From Alangreenwoodia sp964438605 (GTDB taxonomy: Bacteria > Bacillota > Clostridia > Peptostreptococcales > Anaerovoracaceae): a stretch of 22,323 nt of DNA. A model generated the notes under the pieces. That model searched no databases. It was given only the letters and a program-made list of their open reading frames with translations, and was not told the origin of the DNA. The stretch spans positions 1 to 22,323 of the forward strand of contig CAYTKT010000036.1 of NCBI GenBank assembly GCA_964438605.1, in the 5' to 3' direction. Positions 13,864 through 20,367 of the stretch are shown here, piece by piece; positions within the stretch are counted from its first letter, which is position 1; each line of letters opens with the position of its first letter. The position numbers and the translations under genes were made by a program.

Positions 13864-14865
13864 ATGAAAATCAAACAAAATAGCATTAAAAATATCACTT
13901 CGGAAACTGTCTGGCAGCTTATGCCTTCCAGAACTCAGGACAGCCATAAAGGCACATACGGCAAGCTTCTCTGTGTCGCAGGCAGTTCTCGCTACCGCGG
14001 TGCAGCGGCGCTCACGACAGAAGGCGCTTTGCGCGGAGGCTGCGGAATCGTGACACTGGCCAGCGTTGAACCCGTTTTTGCATCAGTCCAGCCGCGGCTT
14101 CCGGAAGCTATCCTGTTGGCCTGTGAGCCTGATCCTGATGGCGGTATCGCCGAAACGAACATTCCGCTGCTGCGGTCAGAGCTGAAAAACGGATATTCCG
14201 CCCTGCTGATGGGACCAGGTATGGGAAACACGCCTGATACCGGACAACTCGTCCGTGAACTTGTCTCAAACGCTGCCTGTACGGTCATCCTCGACGCGGA
14301 CGCACTGAACGCTCTTTCAGACCCGGCCGCAAACGGCCCAAACCCGTCTACCTTGCCGCAATCCGCACGAGGCGTCTCCGCAAACACACACAATTTACAA
14401 TCTGCGCCCGTGACGCGTGAATTTCCATCCGTTCTGCCTGCTGCCGCTGCCGGACACCAGATCATTATTACGCCGCACCCCGGCGAAATGGCGCGCCTTT
14501 GCGGCTGCACCATTTCGGACATTAAGGCCGACCGCGAACGGATTGCCCTGGCGTATGCGAAGAAAAACGACTGCATTGTCGTCTTAAAAGAGCACAGAAC
14601 ACTCATCGCCTCACCTGACGGCCAGCTCTGGCGCAACACATCAGGAAATTCCGGTCTTGCACGCGGCGGCAGCGGCGATATTCTCGCCGGAATAATGGGT
14701 GCCCTGACAGCCTGGGGAATGACGCCCCTCGACGCAGCAATTTGCTCCGTCTGGCTGCACGGTACAGCGGCGGAGCGTTGTTCCGCGCGCAAAAGCGAAA
14801 CCGCCATGCTGCCTCATGATATTTTTGAAGACCTTGGAAAAATACTGCTTGAGCACGGACGTTAA
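13864..14865 (+). CDS. nnrD: ADP-dependent NAD(P)H-hydrate dehydratase
   Basis: Repairs damaged nicotinamide cofactors by dehydrating S-NAD(P)H hydrate with ADP. Ribokinase-like fold motifs: SHKGTYGKLLCVAGSSRYRGA at 27-47, LLMGPGMGNT at 114-123, VILDADALNAL at 141-151, IITPHPGEMARL at 201-212, and the nucleotide-binding NTSGNSGLARGGSGDILAGI near 258-277. It lacks the NnrE epimerase domain often fused at the N terminus. The 333 residues exceed the usual 280-290 because of an Ala/Pro/Ser/Asn-rich insert at about 155-196 (bases 14326-14451) between DADALNAL and the TPHPGE strand. GAGGG precedes ATG by 6 bases. It starts 28 bases after the ABC-F stop and is probably cotranscribed. Confidence 0.93.
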   Translation: MKIKQNSIKNITSETVWQLMPSRTQDSHKGTYGKLLCVAGSSRYRGAAALTTEGALRGGCGIVTLASVEPVFASVQPRLPEAILLACEPDPDGGIAETNIPLLRSELKNGYSALLMGPGMGNTPDTGQLVRELVSNAACTVILDADALNALSDPAANGPNPSTLPQSARGVSANTHNLQSAPVTREFPSVLPAAAAGHQIIITPHPGEMARLCGCTISDIKADRERIALAYAKKNDCIVVLKEHRTLIASPDGQLWRNTSGNSGLARGGSGDILAGIMGALTAWGMTPLDAAICSVWLHGTAAERCSARKSETAMLPHDIFEDLGKILLEHGR

Positions 14866-15079
14866 AATAAAAAATGCAGATTGTAAAACGCTGCCATGGC
14901 CATTTCCCTGCGAATTTTTTGCTGCCAATGTCCAGTTTGTTATTACAATTTACAAAAATCTTAAATCCACAGGCTGGTTCATTTGAAAAACAAAACTTTC
15001 TAAAAAAAGTTGAACTATTGAAAACGTTGAAAAATCAGAGACTGCGTTGATGAAGCTGTCTGAGTTTGAAAAATAATCC

Positions 15080-15107
15080 TTGCTATTTTAGTCATCATTG
15101 GTATAAT
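15080..15107 (+). promoter_or_regulatory. Candidate promoter of the SLH transcript
   Basis: TTGCTA (15080-15085), 16-base spacer, TATAAT (15102-15107), preceded by TGG giving an extended -10. A transcript from here would have a leader of about 460 bases before the SLH start codon. Confidence 0.55.
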
Positions 15108-15123
15108 AAAAGACGGAAAACAG

Positions 15124-15213
15124 AAAAATGCGGCATCTCTTAGGGATTGCAGCTCCCTTTGAGCTTGTCCAGGTAGCACGAGTACCTACACAAAGGCCAA
15201 TCAGCCTTACCGC
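15124..15213 (-). ncRNA. Candidate small structured RNA antisense to the SLH leader
   Basis: Starting about seven bases after the minus promoter at 15220-15248, the minus-strand sequence can fold with GCGGTA at its 5' end against TGCCGC just before a T5 run (15128-15124). Between lie three hairpins: AAGGC/GCCTT, AGGTA/TACCT and AGCTC/GAGCT. Promoter, closing stem and terminal U-run define an RNA of about 90 bases. I do not recognise it as tRNA, 6S, SRP RNA or a known riboswitch. The same structures would also form on the plus-strand leader, so the functional strand is uncertain. Confidence 0.35.
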
Positions 15214-15219
15214 GTGGTT

Positions 15220-15248
15220 ATTATACCTTTTTTATAACACCGTTTCAA
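15220..15248 (-). promoter_or_regulatory. Minus-strand promoter inside the SLH leader
   Basis: TTGAAA (15248-15243), 17-base spacer, TATAAT (15225-15220). Its -10 region lies in a perfect 10-base inverted copy (15218-15227) of the plus-strand -10 region (15100-15109), so two promoters face each other 110 bases apart. Confidence 0.5.
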
Positions 15249-15450
15249 GGGTTCTATTGAAATAGTTGTTTTTAAAAACGAGTTTTTTTGTTATATGGAG
15301 TCAGCCATGTAGCTTAATAATCGTATTTTTAGATTCATTATTTCAAGGATGTCTCTTGGATTGGCGTTAAAAAAGCCGGTATTTATACAAGCGGTTATCT
15401 GACTGGTTGGCAGTGTGCATCTTAGATCAGGTAATACTCTTCTTTGTTAT

Positions 15451-15491
15451 GCTGTGTAGGATTCTCGTTCCTGCACGGCATTTTTGTTTTT
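15451..15491 (+). terminator. Intrinsic terminator between SLH promoter and SLH gene
   Basis: GCTGTGTAGGA (15451-15461) pairs with TCCTGCACGGC (15469-15479) over 11 bp with two G-U pairs and a 7-base loop, followed by ATTTTTGTTTTT. It ends 82 bases before the SLH start codon. It either isolates an upstream small RNA or acts as an attenuator of the SLH gene. Confidence 0.8.
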
Positions 15492-15573
15492 CCCCAAACG
15501 GTCCGGGGCGGAATCCGCCGCCTCGGAAGGCCGCACGGGAATTACAATTTTATATCAAAGGAGGACGATATAA

Positions 15574-18500
15574 ATGAAAAAGCGATTTTTGTCAATATTG
15601 CTGTGCATCTGCATGGTGCTGACGCTGACGCCGACGATGGCGTTTGCGGCGGAGACTAGTCCAGCAGAAGTGATTGAGGCTCCTCTGGTAGATCACCGAA
15701 CCGATGATCGAAAAGTGCCTGATGACGAAATTACTTTCCCGAATAGCTACAAAGTAACAGCAGGGGCTTCTACAACGAGCGACCAAACGACCACAGTTCC
15801 CGTCACTGTGAAAGCCAAGGATCTGCGAAAACACCAGAATGATAAAAACCAAATGGCTTACTGGGTAGGCATCGGCATTAAACATCAGGACAACGTCACC
15901 TTTGCCTGTGATTTTGGCAACTATCCGGAAACAGCGCCTGATTTCGACGATTCAAAAGATGGTCAGACGACAGAGAACGGGAACACGTATGACACCTTCT
16001 ATTTCAATGCCGACCACAAATACACAGAAGGGCAAAAAAAAAATAAAGGGTATGTCGCAGTGAAAGCCAATGATAACAAAATAGCCGTGTACGACATTAC
16101 CTTTGACGTAACACTCGCGAAGTCCGAACTGAAAGCTGTTCACTTTAAAGCTGACGCACAAGAAGCGAATAAAGGCGCGGGAATTACAGACGCTATTGCT
16201 AACACCATGTGGGTCGAGTATACTGTTCCGATCGGGACCGCCGGATATTGGATGGAAGTGTCAAAGGACGGGGAAACGGATGTTTTACACGCTTCCGAAT
16301 ATTCCGATTTTGACCCTGCCGGGGAAAATGGTAAAAAAACAGAATGGCGGAAAAATGCTTGGAGTTTTGAAAACAATAAGCAAACGCCGAATCTGGACAT
16401 TGAGGCCGGTACGTATACGGTGTCCCTTAGTAGTTATACCGGTACATTAGATAGTGTAAATTGGGAAGACAGCAAGAAAAACGGCAAGATAACGACAACA
16501 AATATAAATGAAAAAGAAATTACCTTGGCGAAGGTGACCTTCGCAAAAGGTGAGAGTGATAACGACCTGGTAAATGCGAAAGACCAGTGGTTAGATATTG
16601 ACGACACAGATGTTAAAATTACTTTGCCGAACGAACCTAAAAAGAATAATTATAAATTCAAGGGTTGGTCCTGCGACAAGGAGAAAACAGTTTATGCCGA
16701 CGCTACGGCAGTCAAGGCCGCTGTTAACGAGGGTAAGAATTATACCTTTGAACCTGTGTTCGAAAAAATTGTCATCGATCCAGAATCAGCGGTTGCTAAC
16801 ATTAAACCACCAACCCCTACAGTAGCCGAGACTTTGACCGCAGTGGTAAATAACGATAACGTAGAGACGACATCTCCTGAAGGAACCATCACACTGAACG
16901 GGACGCTCAAACAGCCTGGGGCGGATGGTACTAAAGTAGAATTACATTACAACACTACAGATAATAAAGAATCTGACATAACACAAACCATAACACTCAA
17001 GTATGGTACGAGTGGAACAGGTTCCAATGCCGGCAAGTGGACCGTTAACGTCGACAGCGGTAATACTGCAACTTTCGTAGAATCCGGTATCACCTATACC
17101 GTCGAAGTCGGAGACATCACGATAATTCCTGAAAACGTTGAAGTGTCGGGTGGAGAACCTGTTACAACAGTTTCTGATCAAATCTCCGAAGCTGATCGAA
17201 CCAATGTGGAAACTGCGCTGAAAAACTCTGATTCCAACCTTGACGCAATGATGAAAGGTGGAACGGTTCAGACAGCAGTAAAGAACGAACTTGAGAATTT
17301 GACGGAAAAGAAAGTTAACGATTACCTTGCCAAGGCAAATGAAGGGGTATCCGGATCAACATATAACACCGTCGATGTGGTGGTATATCTCGACATTGAG
17401 GCAAAGAATTATAATTCTGACAGTAACAACAAGTCTTTGACTGTTGATATTACTCCGATGATGAAATTGGTTGCTAAAGGTGAAAGTGGGACTAAACCAA
17501 AAGACATTTCTGGTACAGAAAAAGAACTGTCAGGCTCCGACATCAGCGAGAAGGTAGAGATCACGATTGGTCTTCCTGATGGTTTCGTTACCTATGCCAA
17601 CGGTGGCTATCCTGACGTCTATGTGGATCACAAAGGTCATGTGGTAACAGGTACTGTGACAAACAAAACTAGCGACCAAACTGGGAAAAATCTGATTGCT
17701 ACGTTCACAAATACCGATGGATTTAGTCCGTTTGTTATCACTGCCGAAAATCCGGCTGTTGCTGAAATAGGCAATGAGACTTATTCTAGTCTTCAGGCCG
17801 CGGTTGACGCTATCACAGGAGATTCTGCCAAAATCGAACTCCTTAAAAAACCAACAGCAGCTACGGTTTCTAAGGAAGTCACTATCATTCTGAAAGCAGA
17901 TAGTTCATATAGCAAGGCAGATGATGAAATAACTTCTGACGAAGCCAAGAAACTGTTGACTGCAGGCAAAAGGTTTAAACTTGCCGAGGGCTCGCCGACA
18001 GGTACTAGCCTGACCGATATAAACGGTTTGACATTTATATTTGTCGAGGATGAAGATTATGTCGAACCGACTCCTGGCGGTTCCTCCGGTAGTAGTTCCG
18101 GCACTAGCGCTACCGTGACCACCTCAAGCACCACCAACGGTTCCTTCACCGTTTCCGACCGCTATGCCTCCGCGGGGAAGACCGTAACCATCACTCCGAA
18201 ACCAAACGATGGTTACATCGTCGATACGGTCAAAGTGACCGATAAGAATGGAGACAGCATTAAAGTGACGAAGAACGCCGACGGCACTTACAGCTTCGTC
18301 ATGCCGGAAAAATCGGCTCAACCTGTCAAGGTGGAAGTGACATTCAAAGAGGATGACGGCACAGGCGATCATCCGTCTGCAAAGTTTACGGACGTCGTTT
18401 CTGGCGCATGGTATCAGACGGCGGTCGATTACGTGATTGCCAACGGACTGATGGAAGGCACGTCTGACACCACCTTTGAGCCGAACACCACGACTTCCCG

Positions 18501-18927
18501 CGGCATGGTCGTCACGATCCTCTATCGTTTAGAAGGAACGCCTTCTGCAGCATCATCAGGTTTCCCTGACGTAGCAGCAGGCCAGTGGTATACCGATGCC
18601 GTTTCCTGGGCAGCCACGAACGGCATCGTCACAGGTTACGATAACGGCAATTTCGGACCGAACGATATGATTACCAGAGAACAGATGGCGACGATTCTGT
18701 ATCGTTACGCATCGCACAAGGCATATGGTACGGGCGCCCAGGCAAATTTGGCATCTTATACAGATGCAAGCGCAATCAGCGCTTATGCAGAAAGCGCGAT
18801 GAAGTGGGCGAATGCGGAAGGTCTGATTACCGGTACGACAGCGACGACACTGTCTCCTGCAGGTGATGCGTCCCGTGCAGAAGTGGCAACGATTCTGATG
18901 CGTTTCTGTGAGGAAGTTGTTAAATAA
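15574..18927 (+). CDS. Secreted surface protein with three C-terminal SLH domains
   Basis: A 1117-residue exported protein held at the cell wall by S-layer-homology domains. The signal peptide spans about residues 1-26 (MKKRFLSILLCICMVLTLTP, then TMAFA-AE). Residues about 30-835 are polar, Thr/Asn/Asp-rich beta-type sequence, probably adhesin-like modules; 350-398 (NNYKFKGWS ... YTFEPVFE) resembles the InlB/Listeria-Bacteroides repeat, and 733-755 reads like the GNETYSSLQAAVDAI motif common in such surface proteins. A Gly/Ser linker near 830-840 leads to a bacterial repeat module (about 841-930), then SLH domains at about 937-988 (FTDVVSGAWYQTAVDYVI), 996-1046 (FPDVAAGQWYTDAVSWAA) and 1060-1113. 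AAGGAGG lies 9 bases before ATG. The last 900 bases are visibly more GC-rich than the middle, suggesting a mosaic gene. The ligand is unknown. Confidence 0.92.
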   Translation: MKKRFLSILLCICMVLTLTPTMAFAAETSPAEVIEAPLVDHRTDDRKVPDDEITFPNSYKVTAGASTTSDQTTTVPVTVKAKDLRKHQNDKNQMAYWVGIGIKHQDNVTFACDFGNYPETAPDFDDSKDGQTTENGNTYDTFYFNADHKYTEGQKKNKGYVAVKANDNKIAVYDITFDVTLAKSELKAVHFKADAQEANKGAGITDAIANTMWVEYTVPIGTAGYWMEVSKDGETDVLHASEYSDFDPAGENGKKTEWRKNAWSFENNKQTPNLDIEAGTYTVSLSSYTGTLDSVNWEDSKKNGKITTTNINEKEITLAKVTFAKGESDNDLVNAKDQWLDIDDTDVKITLPNEPKKNNYKFKGWSCDKEKTVYADATAVKAAVNEGKNYTFEPVFEKIVIDPESAVANIKPPTPTVAETLTAVVNNDNVETTSPEGTITLNGTLKQPGADGTKVELHYNTTDNKESDITQTITLKYGTSGTGSNAGKWTVNVDSGNTATFVESGITYTVEVGDITIIPENVEVSGGEPVTTVSDQISEADRTNVETALKNSDSNLDAMMKGGTVQTAVKNELENLTEKKVNDYLAKANEGVSGSTYNTVDVVVYLDIEAKNYNSDSNNKSLTVDITPMMKLVAKGESGTKPKDISGTEKELSGSDISEKVEITIGLPDGFVTYANGGYPDVYVDHKGHVVTGTVTNKTSDQTGKNLIATFTNTDGFSPFVITAENPAVAEIGNETYSSLQAAVDAITGDSAKIELLKKPTAATVSKEVTIILKADSSYSKADDEITSDEAKKLLTAGKRFKLAEGSPTGTSLTDINGLTFIFVEDEDYVEPTPGGSSGSSSGTSATVTTSSTTNGSFTVSDRYASAGKTVTITPKPNDGYIVDTVKVTDKNGDSIKVTKNADGTYSFVMPEKSAQPVKVEVTFKEDDGTGDHPSAKFTDVVSGAWYQTAVDYVIANGLMEGTSDTTFEPNTTTSRGMVVTILYRLEGTPSAASSGFPDVAAGQWYTDAVSWAATNGIVTGYDNGNFGPNDMITREQMATILYRYASHKAYGTGAQANLASYTDASAISAYAESAMKWANAEGLITGTTATTLSPAGDASRAEVATILMRFCEEVVK

Positions 18928-19044
18928 AAACCTTCTGAGCAAGTCGCACAATTCTGAAAATCTCGGATTCAAAACGGGTGCGCGGTAAGCACCGGTTCTG
19001 AACCATGGAACTTCAAAAATTCCATTTTCGATGCCATGAATCAA

Positions 19045-19138
19045 AAGGATTTGGAATTCAAAGACAGAATTTAAAAACGGAACATAACGAATTGATACTG
19101 TTCCTGAAAAAATCATAACTCTTGGATTCCAAATCCTT
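19045..19138. repeat. 12-bp inverted repeat with nested 6-bp repeat
   Basis: AAGGATTTGGAA (19045-19056) and TTCCAAATCCTT (19127-19138) are perfect inverted copies. Nested inside, GGAACA and TGTTCC are also perfect inverted copies around 14 bases, so the 94-base segment could form a long two-step hairpin or cruciform. No transposase is present. Confidence 0.8.
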
Positions 19139-19200
19139 AACGATTGGAAAATTTAAATTTTATTTTAAAATCGACGAGAGAAACAGAAGGATCATGATAA

Positions 19201-19240
19201 CATTCCATTTCTTCTGAGTGTACTTAAAATCAATGGAATG
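19201..19240. repeat. 9-bp inverted repeat
   Basis: CATTCCATT (19201-19209) and AATGGAATG (19232-19240) are perfect inverted copies separated by 22 bases. There is no T-run, so this is not a typical terminator. Confidence 0.75.
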
Positions 19241-19277
19241 AATCTCATCTATAAGAAGAAATATAATCTGTGCCGTA

Positions 19278-19305
19278 TTGACAGGGCATACATAAAATGG
19301 AGAAT
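19278..19305 (+). promoter_or_regulatory. Possible promoter before the recombinase-like small gene
   Basis: TTGACA (19278-19283) with GAGAAT 16 bases on (19300-19305). The -35 is perfect, the -10 matches at four of six positions. An intrinsic terminator lies between this site and the gene. Confidence 0.35.
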
Positions 19306-19319
19306 GACTTTTAGGAAGG

Positions 19320-19351
19320 GCCGGAGGGACGAGAAGTTTCTCCGGCTTTTT
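19320..19351 (+). terminator. Intrinsic terminator
   Basis: GCCGGAGGGAC (19320-19330), loop GAGAA, GTTTCTCCGGC (19336-19346): 11 bp with two G-U pairs, then five T. It lies 20 bases before the next start codon, so it may stop read-through from the SLH side or attenuate the small gene. Confidence 0.8.
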
Positions 19352-19370
19352 GTTCAGAGAGGAATCAAAC

Positions 19371-19778
19371 GTGGAGAAACAGAATCAGAGTGTGACCGGG
19401 CTGTTCAGCCCGGAGGAATATGAGGAACTTGTGGCGCAGGCAGAGGCGATCTTTCAAAACAGCCAGAGCGCGGACAAAGTGATTCAGGCACTGGCAGGAC
19501 CGATTATCGATGCCTTTGAGCAGGAAGAGAAGACAAAACGCCGGGAAGCGCAGCAAAAAGGCGTCGCGGCGGCGCGGTCACGCGGCGTACATCTGGGGCG
19601 ACCGCGCAGAGAAGCGCCGGACAATTTTCCGCTGGTACTGCGGCAGTATCTGGATGGAAACTTGACGGCAGCGATGGCGGCCAGTCTTTGCGGTGTGGCG
19701 GTGAGTACCTTTTACCGCATGAAACGGGAAGCGCTTGAGGCTCCAAACGAACAGGCCGAAACACCGTACCGGGGATAA
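19371..19778 (+). CDS. Small DNA-binding protein resembling the C-terminal domain of serine recombinases
   Basis: 135 residues from GTG 19371 (AGAGAGGA, 7-base spacing); a TTG at 19350 is an alternative inside the terminator T-run. The first half (FSPEEYEELVAQAEAIF, then QALAGPIIDAFEQEE) is acidic and helical. The second half, beginning KRREAQQKGVAAARSRGV and continuing HLGRPRREAPDNFPLVLRQYL, DGNLTAAMAASLCGVAVSTF, YRMKREAL, follows the linker helix, the Gly-Arg-Pro-Arg minor-groove arm and the helix-turn-helix of resolvases and DNA invertases. The catalytic domain with its serine nucleophile is absent, and no frameshifted remnant was seen upstream. It may be a stand-alone DNA-binding regulator or a decayed recombinase; the clean start and ribosome binding site favour the former. 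Confidence 0.7.
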   Translation: MEKQNQSVTGLFSPEEYEELVAQAEAIFQNSQSADKVIQALAGPIIDAFEQEEKTKRREAQQKGVAAARSRGVHLGRPRREAPDNFPLVLRQYLDGNLTAAMAASLCGVAVSTFYRMKREALEAPNEQAETPYRG

Positions 19779-19808
19779 CAAAAAAAAGAAGAACAACAAA
19801 GAAGAAAG

Positions 19809-19949
19809 CGGCAAATGCCGTAAAAACCACCAGTCCCAAAACATGCGCTCCCACCAAAGAGGAGCGAAAACCCGCGAGAGAAAAAGGCAGGAAAAGAAAA
19901 GCTTCCTGCGGCATCTGGGACTGCGGATAACCTAAAGGATAATCCAAAG
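19809..19949 (+). ncRNA. Candidate structured RNA or 3'-UTR element
   Basis: Between the small gene and the terminator the plus strand can fold as: hairpin CGGC/GCCG (19809-19820); an outer stem CAGTCCCA (19831-19838) with TGGGACTG (19916-19923), perfect 8 bp; and inside it hairpins CGCTCC/GGAGCG (19846-19866) and GCAGGAA/TTCCTGC (19887-19909), both perfect. The unpaired parts on the plus strand are A-rich, as in folded RNAs. No promoter of its own is clear, so it may be processed from the upstream gene's transcript. Not a family I recognise. Confidence 0.45.
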
Positions 19950-19994
19950 AAAAACTCCCCCAATCGACCGTTTCAGGCGGTTGGGGGAGTTTTT
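19950..19994 (+). terminator. Strong, bidirectional intrinsic terminator
   Basis: AAAAACTCCCCCAA (19950-19963) and TTGGGGGAGTTTTT (19981-19994) are perfect 14-base inverted copies, with CCG/CGG stacking inside. A-run and T-run on either side let it work on both strands. Confidence 0.92.
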
Positions 19995-20010
19995 ATAAGC
20001 GAGTTAGAGA

Positions 20011-20078
20011 GGCGCACCTACTAAAGCGCCCTTACGAAGAATATCAGACAAACCAAAAAAAGAATCGGATTTCGTAAG
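20011..20078. repeat. Two adjacent inverted repeats
   Basis: GGCGC/GCGCC (20011-20030, 10-base loop) is immediately followed by CTTACGAA (20031-20038) and TTCGTAAG (20071-20078), perfect 8-base arms. With the following terminator they make this gene-free stretch (19995-20180) look like another transcribed, folded element. Confidence 0.6.
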
Positions 20079-20132
20079 TATCCTGTCCTGCATACTGTTT
20101 CCGCCAGTTGCCCGTAGCATTTTGCAAGCCGC

Positions 20133-20169
20133 TGCTCTGCGTGCTGTTTCTTGCGGAGTGCGTTTTTTT
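20133..20169 (+). terminator. Probable intrinsic terminator
   Basis: CTCTGC (20135-20140) pairs with GCGGAG (20153-20158), extended by two G-U pairs, followed by seven T at 20163-20169. No coding gene precedes it after the strong terminator at 19994, so it would end a non-coding transcript or read-through. Confidence 0.5.
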
Positions 20170-20180
20170 CTTACCCGGCG

Positions 20181-20209
20181 ATGACACGGACCCGCAAAAC
20201 GGATATAAT
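20181..20209 (+). promoter_or_regulatory. Promoter of the AAA/PD-(D/E)XK gene
   Basis: ATGACA (20181-20186), 17-base spacer, TATAAT (20204-20209); a second TATAAT follows at 20210-20215. It leaves a purine-rich leader of about 150 bases before the start codon. Confidence 0.65.
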
Positions 20210-20367
20210 TATAATAAATAAAAAGATGCGACGAAGAACGGGTAGCCAAAGGAAAATAAAATCAGAAAGACCAATGTAAAAACAGACGTTAGAAAAGAAG
20301 GGAGTCCGTCATGCTGGTTTCGTAAAGCAGAAAGCCTGACTCGGAAACGAACAGAGAGGAGGAGACT

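Larger units (their letters stand above)
14866..15573 (+). other. Long non-coding leader region before the SLH gene
   Basis: About 700 bases without a convincing gene. No clear terminator follows nnrD. The right part is rich in secondary-structure signals: a plus promoter at 15080-15107, hairpin-forming sequence at 15110-15230, TTTCAA/TTGAAA arms at 15243-15262, complementary arms near 15393-15402 and 15427-15435, an intrinsic terminator at 15451-15491, and GC-rich GGCGG/CCGCC arms at 15507-15519. A 45-codon plus-strand frame (15128-15265) with a hydrophobic second half has only a weak ribosome binding site. No promoter is evident between the terminator and the SLH start codon. Confidence 0.5.
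18928..19277. other. Intergenic region rich in inverted repeats
   Basis: About 350 bases behind the SLH gene with no recognisable gene. Small hairpins occur (GGTGC/GCACC and GGTTC/GAACC around 18978-19004, TGGAA/TTCCA around 19005-19024), then the two larger inverted repeats listed separately. None has a T-run that would mark it as the SLH terminator. Confidence 0.6.

Noticed and set aside
15124..15213. SRP RNA, 6S RNA or tRNA
   Set aside because: A loose resemblance to SRP RNA helix 8 lacks the GGAA tetraloop and conserved internal loop, and there is no tRNA T-arm motif.
15100..15227. Invertible promoter flanked by inverted repeats
   Set aside because: The arms match over only 10 bases, which mostly coincide with -10 boxes and do not extend outward; two facing promoters explain it more simply.
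19504..19963. Minus-strand frames of 83-147 codons with a hydrophobic stretch opposite the small recombinase-like gene
   Set aside because: They start at TTG or poorly supported sites, overlap each other, and their hydrophobic run is the complement of the A/G-rich plus strand.
20004..20249. Minus-strand 81-codon frame before the AAA gene
   Set aside because: It has no convincing start site or domain and overlaps the hairpins, terminator and promoter read on the plus strand.
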